A stretch of 7,384 nucleotides of DNA from Chloroflexota bacterium (GTDB lineage: Bacteria; Chloroflexota; Limnocylindria; Limnocylindrales; CSP1-4). Each line of letters starts with the position of its first letter. Position 1 is the first letter of the stretch. The notes beneath the pieces were generated by a model that saw only the letters and a list, made by a program, of their open reading frames with translations, was not told the origin of the DNA and made no database searches. The stretch covers positions 1-7,384 of the forward strand of contig JANYAA010000228.1 in NCBI GenBank assembly GCA_025355255.1, written 5' to 3'. Shown piece after piece: positions 1-5,929 of the stretch. The position numbers and the translations under genes were made by a program.

Positions 1-723
1 GTGCTTGGCGGCCAACGTCTTCGTCCCCGTGACCAGACCCGGCCCTGGGAGCGGCGTGATGGCGTCAACCGTCAGCACCACGGGCTCGATGCCCGCGTTT
101 CGCAGCTGGATGGGCTCGTTGTTCGCAAAGCCCGTCGCCGCGTCCACGGCGCCCTGCTGCAGGGCCGTGACCTGGCCGTAGTCGGGGAACTCCACGATGG
201 TCACGTCGGCCGGCTTCAGACCCGCTGATCCAAGCAGCGCCTGGAGCATGATCCACGAGGACCCGTACTTGCCCGGGATGCCGATCTTCTTGTTCTTGAG
301 ATCCGCCACCTTGGTGATGCCGGTACCGGCCTTGGCAACCACGACGGACGGGAACTGACCGTAGATCGTGGACGTGTACACCACCGGGATCCCCTGGCTG
401 ACCGCCGGAATGACCGATGTTCCGTCACCCTCGCCGATGTCCACGGCGCCCTGACCCAGGAGCGTGATGAGGTCCGGATCCACCTTGTTCTGGAGCGTCA
501 CGTCCAGCCCGGCCGCTGCGTAGTAGCCGGCCTGCTGCGCCAGATAGAACTGGGCGAATTGGACGCTCGGGATGTAGCCAAGACCCACGGTCAACTTCAA
601 GACCGACGTGGTTTTGGCGGGCGACGGCGAAGCCGCTGTACCGCAGGCGGCAAGGGCGAACGCTGCGGCGAGGGCAAGCACCGCTGGACGGCGCAGAGAC
701 AGGCGATAGACAAGACCGGGCAC
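1..723 (-). CDS. ribY: ABC transporter substrate-binding lipoprotein, NMT1/THI5-like, probable riboflavin/flavin binding (partial, 3' end missing)
   Basis: The gene encodes the extracytoplasmic solute-binding component of the importer formed with the two genes upstream. It is open to the window edge, with 241 codons visible and the C-terminus missing. The N-terminus is a lipoprotein signal: Arg-containing n-region, Ala/Leu-rich core, lipobox LAAC with Cys27, then a Ser/Pro/Ala-rich tether to about residue 40. The mature part reads as an NMT1/THI5-like periplasmic-binding fold: the GYIPSVQFAQFYLAQQAGYY segment (residues 49-68) followed by AAGLDV, VDIGEGDG near 94-101, DLKNKKIGIPG at 141-151 and QGAVDAATGF at 190-199. 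I chose the GTG at 723 because AGGGAGG lies 11 nt upstream and it gives a compact signal peptide. An in-frame GTG at 762 overlapping the permease stop is an alternative but has a poor ribosome site. Family members bind thiamine precursors, alkanesulfonates or taurine. Flavin as ligand is inferred from the FMN riboswitch, and the name ribY is given on that basis. Confidence 0.92.
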   Translation of the reverse strand, partial: MPGLVYRLSLRRPAVLALAAAFALAACGTAASPSPAKTTSVLKLTVGLGYIPSVQFAQFYLAQQAGYYAAAGLDVTLQNKVDPDLITLLGQGAVDIGEGDGTSVIPAVSQGIPVVYTSTIYGQFPSVVVAKAGTGITKVADLKNKKIGIPGKYGSSWIMLQALLGSAGLKPADVTIVEFPDYGQVTALQQGAVDAATGFANNEPIQLRNAGIEPVVLTVDAITPLPGPGLVTGTKTLAAKH

Positions 724-734
724 GATGGCGTGAA

Positions 735-741
735 CCTCCCT
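735..741 (-). promoter_or_regulatory. Shine-Dalgarno sequence that decides the binding-protein start
   Basis: AGGGAGG on the minus strand lies 11 nt before the GTG at 723, within the 35-nt gap after the permease stop codon. It favours this GTG over the in-frame GTG at 762, which lies in the permease stop overlap and has only a weak purine stretch upstream. Confidence 0.65.
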
Positions 742-758
742 AGAGCGAACTTTGCCCG

Positions 759-1559
759 TCACCGCTCGCCAACCAGGCGGCGCTCGATGGCGATCATGAC
801 GAGATAGAGGCTGATGCCCATCAGGGCGAGGGTCATCAGCGTGGCGAACATGAGCGGGGTGTCGAAGAGGGAGGCGCGGGCGATGTTGATGAGGATGCCG
901 AGACCGGTGTCGCCACCCGCCCACTCCCCCACGATCGCGCCGATGACCGCCAGCGTGATCCCCACGCGCAGCCCGCCCAAGATGGCGGGGAGCGCGCCCG
1001 GGACCTCGATGCGGGTGACGATCTGCCAGCCCGATGCCCGAAAGCTTCGGGCCATCTCGAGCAGGCGCTTGTCCACGGACCGGATGCCCACCATGGTGGC
1101 CACCGCAACCGGGAAGAAGACGATCAGCGTGCAGATGACGAGCTTGGAGAACAGCCCCGTGCCAAACCACAGGGCGATCAACGGCGCCAGCGCCAGCACC
1201 GGTGTGGCCTGCGCGGCCACGAGGTAGGGGCTAAGCAGCCGCTCGGCAAGCCGCGAGCGCGCGAGACCCACGCCGACGATGAGCGCCACGGTGGAGCCGA
1301 GGGCGAAGCCAAGCAGGACCTCGATCAGCGTGGTGGAAAAGTGCGGCCACATCGTCCCGTCGGCCCAGGCCTTGACGAAGCGCTGCAGCACCGTGAGCGG
1401 CCCCGGCAGGACAAACGGCGGGAAGCCGCTCACGACGATGACGACCTGCCAAACGACAACGAAGACCGCCAAGCTCAGGACGATGGGCCACACCGTGGCG
1501 GCGAGGCGGCGTGGGCCGGGGCGCCGAACAGTCACGCTCGCGCCCGCCCTCACGCTCAT
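759..1559 (-). CDS. ribX: ABC transporter permease, SsuC/ThiX-like, probable riboflavin importer membrane subunit
   Basis: This 266-residue protein is the membrane channel subunit of the importer, of the BPD_transp_1 (binding-protein-dependent transport) family and of usual length for it. Hydrophobic segments are visible around residues 22-44, 78-100, 112-132, 138-158, 196-212 and 237-257, giving about six membrane spans. The cytoplasmic EAA loop that docks on the ATPase is clear at residues 168-187: E168, G177, I184 and P187 match the EAA---G---------I-LP pattern. The ATG at 1559 overlaps the ATPase stop as ATGA and has GGAGG seven nt upstream, inside the ATPase gene, so translation is probably coupled. 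The binding-protein gene follows 35 nt downstream. The symbol ribX follows the RibXY nomenclature and rests on the FMN riboswitch; by sequence alone it could equally be a thiamine-precursor or sulfonate permease. Confidence 0.94.
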   Translation of the reverse strand: MSVRAGASVTVRRPGPRRLAATVWPIVLSLAVFVVVWQVVIVVSGFPPFVLPGPLTVLQRFVKAWADGTMWPHFSTTLIEVLLGFALGSTVALIVGVGLARSRLAERLLSPYLVAAQATPVLALAPLIALWFGTGLFSKLVICTLIVFFPVAVATMVGIRSVDKRLLEMARSFRASGWQIVTRIEVPGALPAILGGLRVGITLAVIGAIVGEWAGGDTGLGILINIARASLFDTPLMFATLMTLALMGISLYLVMIAIERRLVGER

Positions 1560-2524
1560 TGCGGGTCCTCCGGCCGGAAAGGGTCAAACCAGGCAGGCGT
1601 GCCGGGCTCGGTCTCGGCGTGGCGGCGAGCAGGGGCGCCACCCAGCGGCAGACCTGCGGGGATGGCCAGACGCGCCTCCTCCATGGCGATTGCGTCGTCA
1701 GTCGTGTCGACGAGGTGCGACCGGACATCCGCGGCCAGCGACGAGACAACCGCGGAGTCCAGGTCTGTCAGCCGGCGGGGCCGCGGCAGATCCACGGTGA
1801 TCTCCGCGAGAACCCGCGCCGGCCGCGGCGAGAGCACCACAACGCGGTCCGCCAGGAAGATCGCTTCGGGGATGCTGTGCGTGACGAGCACGATGGATGT
1901 GCCCGTCCGCTCCCAGAGCCGGAGCAGCTCCGCGTTGAAGCGCTCGCGGGTCAAGGCGTCCAGAGCGCTGAACGGCTCGTCCAGCAGCAGCAGGCTGGGC
2001 TGCAGCGCAAGTGCTCGGGCGATGGCGACGCGCTGTCGTGTTCCTCCCGAGAGCGTCCCGGGCCGGGCGCTCGCGTGCTCACGCAGGCCCACCAGGCCCA
2101 GCAGGTCCGACGCGCGCGCAGCCTGCTGCGCCTTCGGCCAGCCGGCCAAGCGCATCGGGAACCGCACGTTCTCCTCGGCGGTCAGCCAAGGCAGCAGCCG
2201 TGGCTCCTGGAAGACCACGCCAACACGGGGATCGGGCCCAGTGACGGGGTCGCCGTCAATCAGGACGTGGCCAGCGTCGGCCGGGATAAGCCCGCCCAGC
2301 ACCCGCAGCAGCGTGCTCTTGCCGCAGCCGTTGGGGCCGATGAGGGCCACCACCTCGCGCGGGCGGATCGACAGGCTGACGGCATCCAGAACATGGGCGG
2401 GGCGGACGCCGCGGAAGGAGAGCGAGACGTGGTCAGCCCGGACATCGGCACCCTGAACCGGGGCATTCGGGCGCACGTCAGCGTGGGACGGGCCTGCCGT
2501 CTCGGGCTGCTCCAGCGGATCCAT
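1556..2524 (-). CDS. ABC transporter ATP-binding protein of the riboswitch-controlled importer (SsuB/ThiZ-like)
   Basis: This is the cytoplasmic ATPase powering the importer, 322 residues from the chosen start. All ABC signatures are present: Walker A GPNGCGKST (63-71), Q-loop Gln106, signature LSGGTRQR (158-165), Walker B LLLLDEP (178-184), D-loop SALD (186-189) and switch His216. The DEPFSALDALTRERFN and VTHSIPEAIFLADRV segments are typical of the nitrate/sulfonate/thiamine-precursor group. A C-terminal extension of about 80 residues follows the ATPase core. The ATG at 2524 was chosen because GGAGG lies five nt upstream (2529-2533). A longer in-frame reading from a GTG at 2593 would begin beside the 3' base of the FMN aptamer and inside the platform hairpins, and lacks a convincing ribosome site. 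It is the first gene after the FMN riboswitch, so its translation is probably the directly controlled step. The stop overlaps the permease ATG by four bases. Confidence 0.95.
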   Translation of the reverse strand: MDPLEQPETAGPSHADVRPNAPVQGADVRADHVSLSFRGVRPAHVLDAVSLSIRPREVVALIGPNGCGKSTLLRVLGGLIPADAGHVLIDGDPVTGPDPRVGVVFQEPRLLPWLTAEENVRFPMRLAGWPKAQQAARASDLLGLVGLREHASARPGTLSGGTRQRVAIARALALQPSLLLLDEPFSALDALTRERFNAELLRLWERTGTSIVLVTHSIPEAIFLADRVVVLSPRPARVLAEITVDLPRPRRLTDLDSAVVSSLAADVRSHLVDTTDDAIAMEEARLAIPAGLPLGGAPARRHAETEPGTPAWFDPFRPEDPQ

Positions 2525-2591
2525 GCCACCTCCGTGCGTGCAAGGCGCAACGGGGCAGGCGGCCGCCACGCGCCCAACAAGGGCGACGGCC
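2525..2591 (-). promoter_or_regulatory. Expression platform of the FMN riboswitch with two competing hairpins and sequestrable Shine-Dalgarno
   Basis: Two pairings that exclude each other can be drawn by eye. In the first, GGCCG (2591-2587) and CGCCC (2585-2581) pair with GGGCG (2575-2571) and CGGCC (2565-2561), closing a TTGTT loop with an asymmetric internal loop. In the second, GCCGCCT (2563-2557) pairs over seven positions, one of them G-U, with AGGTGGC (2531-2525), which contains most of the ATPase Shine-Dalgarno. The two share bases 2563-2561. Neither is followed by a T-run, so the arrangement suits translational rather than transcriptional control. Which state goes with bound FMN is inferred from the usual repression by flavin, not shown by the sequence. 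Confidence 0.6.
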
Positions 2592-2593
2592 AC

Positions 2594-2758
2594 AGCCTTC
2601 TCTCATCCGGACTGTACCGTCGGCTCCGGTTGACCAGGCGGGCCTGGCGTCGGATCTGCTGCACCCCGCGGTCTCGTGGATCGCGGAGCCGCTCGTGGGC
2701 TTGCCCGGCTGACGCCGGTCGTACCACCGGTAGGGAGTTGCACCCTGCCCCGAAGGCT
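2594..2758 (-). ncRNA. FMN riboswitch (RFN element) upstream of the importer genes
   Basis: The aptamer is recognised by its conserved blocks in the correct order on the minus strand. The closing helix P1 is a perfect AGCCTT (2758-2753) with AAGGCT (2599-2594). Next come GGGGCAGGGTG (2751-2741), CTCCCTACCGGTGGT, GCCCACGAGC (2700-2691), a variable arm closed by CCGCG/CGCGG, GATCCGA, a CCAGG-CCCG-CCTGG hairpin, and then the nearly invariant GGAGCCGACGGTA and AGTCCGGATGAGAGAAGG. These are the hallmarks of the RFN element, which binds FMN and usually represses riboflavin synthesis or uptake genes. Here it lies 29 nt after the kinase stop and 69 nt before the ATPase ATG, on the same strand as the importer. 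A TPP riboswitch was considered because of the NMT1-like importer, but none of its conserved blocks are present. Confidence 0.96.
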
Positions 2759-2766
2759 CTGACGGG

Positions 2767-2775
2767 ATGCTACCA
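2767..2775 (-). promoter_or_regulatory. Candidate extended -10 promoter for the riboswitch-importer transcript
   Basis: The minus strand reads TGG-TAGCAT just after the kinase stop: an extended -10 TGn followed by a hexamer matching TATAAT at four of six positions, including the most conserved ones. A start about 7 nt downstream would fall near 2760, at the first base pair of the riboswitch P1 helix. No good -35 hexamer sits at 17 nt spacing. A small inverted repeat CACCG-N4-CGGTG (2774-2787) overlaps the upstream side and may be chance. Read-through from the kinase gene is the alternative. Confidence 0.4.
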
Positions 2776-2787
2776 CCGCGGCCGGTG

Positions 2788-4200
2788 CTACTCGGCGATC
2801 CGCCGCAGCACCCCTCGCAAGGCACCTCGCAAGGCCGGGTAGAGCGCGCGGTACGCCTCGTACCCCACATCGTGGGTGGCTCGGTGCGCGGGGTTTGGCG
2901 CCAGGCGCCGCGCTACCGCGGTCATGGCCCCAACCGCCTCGACAAGCCCGCTCGCGGCGCCACTGCCGGCGGCGGCCAGGATCGCGGCGCCCAGCACAGC
3001 CGTCTCGCCAACAACAGGGATGGCGACGGGCACCCCCAGCACGTCGGCCTTGATCTGGCCCCACACGTCGCCGGGTGTCGTGCGCCCAGCCAGCCGAAGC
3101 TCGAGGACAGGGGCACCTGCGGCGGCAAGTGGCTCCGCAACGCTCCGCATGGCGTACGCGGCACCCTCGAGGACAGCCCTGACAAGGTGGCCGCGGCCGT
3201 GCTCCAGCGCCAGGCCGGAGAACGCGCCGCGCGCGGCATCGTCAAACACCGGTGCCCGCTCCCCCGCCAGGTAGGGCAGGAACGTCACGCCGCCAGCCCC
3301 GGCGGGCACAGCGGCCGCCTCGGCGAACAGCTCCTCCACCGTCCAGCGATCGCCGAGGACAGCGCTGCGCAACCAGTCCACTGATGCGCCAAGCGCGGCC
3401 ATCGCCCCACCAACTGCCCAGCGCCCGGGCAGCGGCGCCGGGGCGCAATAGAGCCCGGGCACAGCCACCGCGTGATCCGCGTAGATGGCGATGCCACCGC
3501 TGGTGCCGCCCGTGTCAACCGCGTCACCAGCGTAGCGAAGCCCGGCGCCCAACATGCTGGCCGCGCCATCGTTCACCCCGGTGACGACCGGTATCCCAGC
3601 GCGCAGCCCCAGCGCCGACGCCGCAGAGGGCCGCAGCGCGCCGAGCGGCGAGCCAAACGGTTGCCCGGGTGGCACCTTCGCGGGCGGCACCCCGGCCAGG
3701 GTCAGCGATGCGGTGTCTGGCCCCGCGTCATGCGCCTGGGTTGACGTGGCAGCAACGCCCGTGAGCCACAGCCCCAGCGCGTCGCAGGCAGGCAGCAGCC
3801 ACGCGGCGCGGTCCACGACATCGGGCTCCGTGCGCGCCAGCCAGGTCATCGACGGCAGGAAGCCAAACCCTGCGGCCCGCACCCGGCGGTCCTGCCACGT
3901 GATCGCGGGCCGCAGCGCATCGCCCGCGGCGTCCACGGCCACCAGGGTTGGCCCCTGTGCCACGCCGCAGATGCCCGCCACCGCCGCGGGATCCACCCGA
4001 AGCGAGCGCACCGCGGCCGCCACCGCGGCCCACCACGCTGCTGGGTCCTGCTCCGCGCGCCCATCCGGGCCGAAGTCTGTGGGGTAGCCCGCCCGGCCAA
4101 TCCCCATCAGGCGCCCGTCCACGCCAATGGCAATCGCCTTGGCCTCAGACGTGCCGAGGTCGATGCCGATGACGACAGGGGCTCCCGAAGCCTCAGCCAC
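2788..4200 (-). CDS. FGGY-family carbohydrate kinase (xylulokinase-like, substrate unknown)
   Basis: This 470-residue cytoplasmic kinase is predicted to phosphorylate a sugar or polyol with ATP. Visible family landmarks are: phosphate-binding GIDLGTSEAKA (12-22) with Asp14; LRPAITWQDRR (96-106), corresponding to the WNDxR segment of xylulokinases; GVNDGAASMLGAG (208-220) with the likely catalytic base Asp211; GGTSGG (231-236); the strongly conserved LPYLAGERAPVFDDAARG (308-325); EGAAYAMR (345-352); and WGQIKADVLGVPV (380-392). It is most like XylB-type kinases, but the QMHG motif of xylulokinase is replaced by VAQGP (80-84), so I do not assign a substrate. The GTG at 4200 was chosen because the family fold starts eight residues later; it overlaps the PLP-enzyme gene by 8 bp and has GAGGA 11 nt upstream. 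A longer reading to 4263 would lie inside that upstream gene. The last codons carry an 11-bp direct repeat coding for ALRG-ALRG. Confidence 0.92.
   Translation of the reverse strand: MAEASGAPVVIGIDLGTSEAKAIAIGVDGRLMGIGRAGYPTDFGPDGRAEQDPAAWWAAVAAAVRSLRVDPAAVAGICGVAQGPTLVAVDAAGDALRPAITWQDRRVRAAGFGFLPSMTWLARTEPDVVDRAAWLLPACDALGLWLTGVAATSTQAHDAGPDTASLTLAGVPPAKVPPGQPFGSPLGALRPSAASALGLRAGIPVVTGVNDGAASMLGAGLRYAGDAVDTGGTSGGIAIYADHAVAVPGLYCAPAPLPGRWAVGGAMAALGASVDWLRSAVLGDRWTVEELFAEAAAVPAGAGGVTFLPYLAGERAPVFDDAARGAFSGLALEHGRGHLVRAVLEGAAYAMRSVAEPLAAAGAPVLELRLAGRTTPGDVWGQIKADVLGVPVAIPVVGETAVLGAAILAAAGSGAASGLVEAVGAMTAVARRLAPNPAHRATHDVGYEAYRALYPALRGALRGVLRRIAE
2813..2835. repeat. Short direct repeat in the 3' end of the kinase gene
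   Basis: The 11-mer CCTCGCAAGGC occurs at 2813-2823 and again at 2825-2835 on the plus strand, a 12-bp period. In the kinase it encodes two successive ALRG tetrapeptides near the C-terminus. It looks like a small in-frame slippage duplication that adds four residues without breaking the frame. Confidence 0.7.
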
Positions 4201-5887
4201 GGCCAGCCACGTCCTCGGGGAGCAGGAACCAGCGGAGCGCCTCAAAATCGGCGCCAACGGCATCGGCCGCGAAGGTTGGCGCAGCCAGCGCGTCGGCGGG
4301 AGCGCCCAACAGGAGCCGCGCCTCGGCCAGGTAGTCAGCCAAGCGCGACTCGGGCTCGCGATGACGGTGCTCAGGCCATGTCATCACGCCCTCGGCGTAT
4401 GAGATGTCGCGCAGGGACGCCGGCGGCTCTGGCACACCGCCGCGATGTCGCCAGAGCCCAGTGGCCGCGTTGAACGCGTACTGGGGCAGCAGCCGCCACC
4501 CCTCGGCCGCCACAAGGTCCACGGCGTCCAGGATGTATTCGAAGACGGCCTCGCTGATGAAGTAGTTGAAGTTCACCCGGACCCAGCCAGGCTTGATGCC
4601 TTCGCAGCCGCGCGTGATCTCGCGCTCAAACGCGTGGGATCGCTCGATGTCGATGCCCAACAGGCGGTGCCCGTACGGCCCGGCGCAGGAGCAGCCACCG
4701 CGAGACTGGATGCCGAACAGGTCGTTGAGCAGCGCCACCACGTAGTTGTGGTGGAGATACCGGCCGTCGTGGCGGACGACGAAGGACACGATCGAGAGCC
4801 GCTCCGCGCTGTGGCTGCCGAGGATCTCAATGGCCGGGTTGGCCTCCCAGCGGTGCAGCGCGCGGTGGATGAAGTGGGCCTCGCGCTCGCGGATGGCGTC
4901 CGCGCCCACGGCGGCCTTGAGCTGGAACACCAGCCCCGCGCGGATGGACTCCACGATGGCGGGGGTGCCGCCCTCCTCGCGGTGTTCCGGGTCCTCCACG
5001 TACACGTGCTCAAGCGGGTTCACATACAGCACGGTGCCGCCGCCGGGCATCGCCGGGACGCGGTTGCGGAAGAGCTCCCTGCGGGCGACGAGAACGCCTG
5101 GCGTGCCCGGCCCGCCGATGAACTTGTGGGGCGAGATGAAGACCGCGTCCATGTAGGCGTCGGGGTCGCTGTCGTCGTCCATCTCGATGGACACGTACGG
5201 CGCGGCGGCGGCGAAGTCGAAACAGGCCAGCGCACCATGCTGATGGAGCAGGCGGGCGATGCCGCGCGTGTCCGACACGATGCCGGTGACGTTGGAGGCC
5301 GCCGAGAGGCTGCCGATCTTGAGCGGCCTTGCCGCGTAGCGCTCAAGCTCCTCGGCCAGGCGGGCTTGGTCAATCTCGCCGTCAGCGTCCTCGCGGATGG
5401 TCACCACCTCAGCGATGGATTCGCGCCACGGCAGCTCGTTGCTGTGGTGCTCGTACGGGCCGATGAAGACCACCGGCCGCTGATCCGCCGGGATGGACGC
5501 GCGGAAGCCATACCGATCGTCCATCTCGGATGGGATGCGGATGCCCAGCACGTCCACCAGCTTGTTGATGGCCGCAGTGGACCCAGAGCCCGTGAAGATC
5601 ACCGCATGGCGGTCGTGGCTGCCGCCGACCCCGTCCAGCACCAGCCGGCGCGCCTCCTCGCGGAAGCGGCTCGTCTGGAGCCCCGTCCCGGACGACTCGG
5701 TGTGCGTGTTCGCGTAGAGTGGCAGGACGTTGTCCCGGATGTAGTCCTCAAGGAAGCCCAGGCTCCGGCCGGACGCCGTGTAGTCCGCGTAGGTCACACG
5801 TCGGGTGCCGAATGGGCCAGCCACCGCCTCGTCATCGCCAATCACGGACGCGCGGACAAGCTCGACGAGCGAAGACTGGGAGTCCAT
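4193..5887 (-). CDS. Class V aminotransferase / cysteine-desulfurase-like PLP enzyme, large form
   Basis: A 564-residue fold-type I PLP enzyme of the NifS/SufS superfamily. Recognisable elements: YANTHTESSGTG (58-69); TGSGSTAAINKL (99-110), phosphate binding; YEHHSN (145-150), matching the EHHxN stacking-His motif; FDFAAAAP (223-230) with Asp224 for the pyridine nitrogen; SPHKFIGGPGTPG (252-264) with Lys255 as the expected Schiff-base lysine; SRGGCSCAGPYG (395-406) with Arg396 and two cysteines where desulfurases carry the catalytic Cys. Typical NifS/SufS proteins have about 400 residues; this one has a further C-terminal region of over 100 residues of unknown role. The ATG at 5887 was chosen. 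It has no Shine-Dalgarno, but TAGACT lies 8 nt upstream, which could mean a leaderless mRNA. A TTG at 5917 is an alternative start. It overlaps the kinase gene by 8 bp. Whether it is a desulfurase, lyase, epimerase or aminotransferase cannot be told from sequence. Confidence 0.9.
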   Translation of the reverse strand: MDSQSSLVELVRASVIGDDEAVAGPFGTRRVTYADYTASGRSLGFLEDYIRDNVLPLYANTHTESSGTGLQTSRFREEARRLVLDGVGGSHDRHAVIFTGSGSTAAINKLVDVLGIRIPSEMDDRYGFRASIPADQRPVVFIGPYEHHSNELPWRESIAEVVTIREDADGEIDQARLAEELERYAARPLKIGSLSAASNVTGIVSDTRGIARLLHQHGALACFDFAAAAPYVSIEMDDDSDPDAYMDAVFISPHKFIGGPGTPGVLVARRELFRNRVPAMPGGGTVLYVNPLEHVYVEDPEHREEGGTPAIVESIRAGLVFQLKAAVGADAIREREAHFIHRALHRWEANPAIEILGSHSAERLSIVSFVVRHDGRYLHHNYVVALLNDLFGIQSRGGCSCAGPYGHRLLGIDIERSHAFEREITRGCEGIKPGWVRVNFNYFISEAVFEYILDAVDLVAAEGWRLLPQYAFNAATGLWRHRGGVPEPPASLRDISYAEGVMTWPEHRHREPESRLADYLAEARLLLGAPADALAAPTFAADAVGADFEALRWFLLPEDVAGRG

Positions 5888-5895
5888 CGCTGTGC

Positions 5896-5901
5896 AGTCT
5901 A
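5896..5901 (-). promoter_or_regulatory. Candidate -10 element placed for leaderless transcription of the PLP-enzyme gene
   Basis: TAGACT fits the TANNNT -10 pattern and is followed by 8 nt (GCACAGCG) and then the ATG at 5887. There is no purine-rich ribosome site before that ATG. A start point 6-8 nt after the -10 would place the 5' end at or next to the ATG. No -35 hexamer of quality is visible, so this is a weak call. Confidence 0.3.
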
Positions 5902-5909
5902 GGGACGCC

Positions 5910-5922
5910 GCGCCCAAGGCGC
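5910..5922 (-). other. Short perfect inverted repeat after the lysozyme stop codon
   Basis: GCGCC-TTG-GGCGC can form a five-pair GC hairpin 7 nt after the lysozyme stop. There is no T-run, and the stem is short, so it is at most a weak terminator or an mRNA-end stabiliser. In GC-rich DNA such repeats also occur by chance. Confidence 0.3.
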
Positions 5923-5929
5923 TTGCGGG

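Noticed and set aside
2561..2591. Rho-independent terminator after the riboswitch
   Set aside because: The GC-rich hairpin is not followed by a T-run on the minus strand, so it is better read as part of a translational switch.
2525..2593. Extended N-terminus of the ATPase beginning at a GTG at 2593
   Set aside because: That start sits directly beside the 3' end of the FMN aptamer and within the platform hairpins, without a ribosome site. The ATG at 2524 has GGAGG at good spacing and leaves the full ABC domain intact.
2594..2758. TPP riboswitch, suggested by the thiamine-precursor-like importer
   Set aside because: The conserved blocks present (GGGGCAGGGTG, GGAGCCGACGGTA, AGTCCGGATGAGAGAAGG) are those of the FMN element, and the CTGAGA and ACCTGATCTGG-like TPP blocks are absent.
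1341..2842. Overlapping long open frames on the plus strand opposite the permease, ATPase and riboswitch
   Set aside because: Products are Arg/Ser/Pro-rich low-complexity translations with no domain, and they run through the RFN element and the ABC ATPase on the other strand.
4201..4263. Longer N-terminus of the FGGY kinase
   Set aside because: The extra residues would lie wholly inside the upstream PLP-enzyme coding region and precede the conserved beta strand with no family similarity.
4445..5902. Long open frame on the plus strand (485 codons) opposite the PLP-enzyme gene
   Set aside because: It lies antisense to a gene with clear catalytic motifs, its product is His/Val/Arg/Ala-rich without recognisable domains, and long antisense frames are expected in GC-rich coding DNA.
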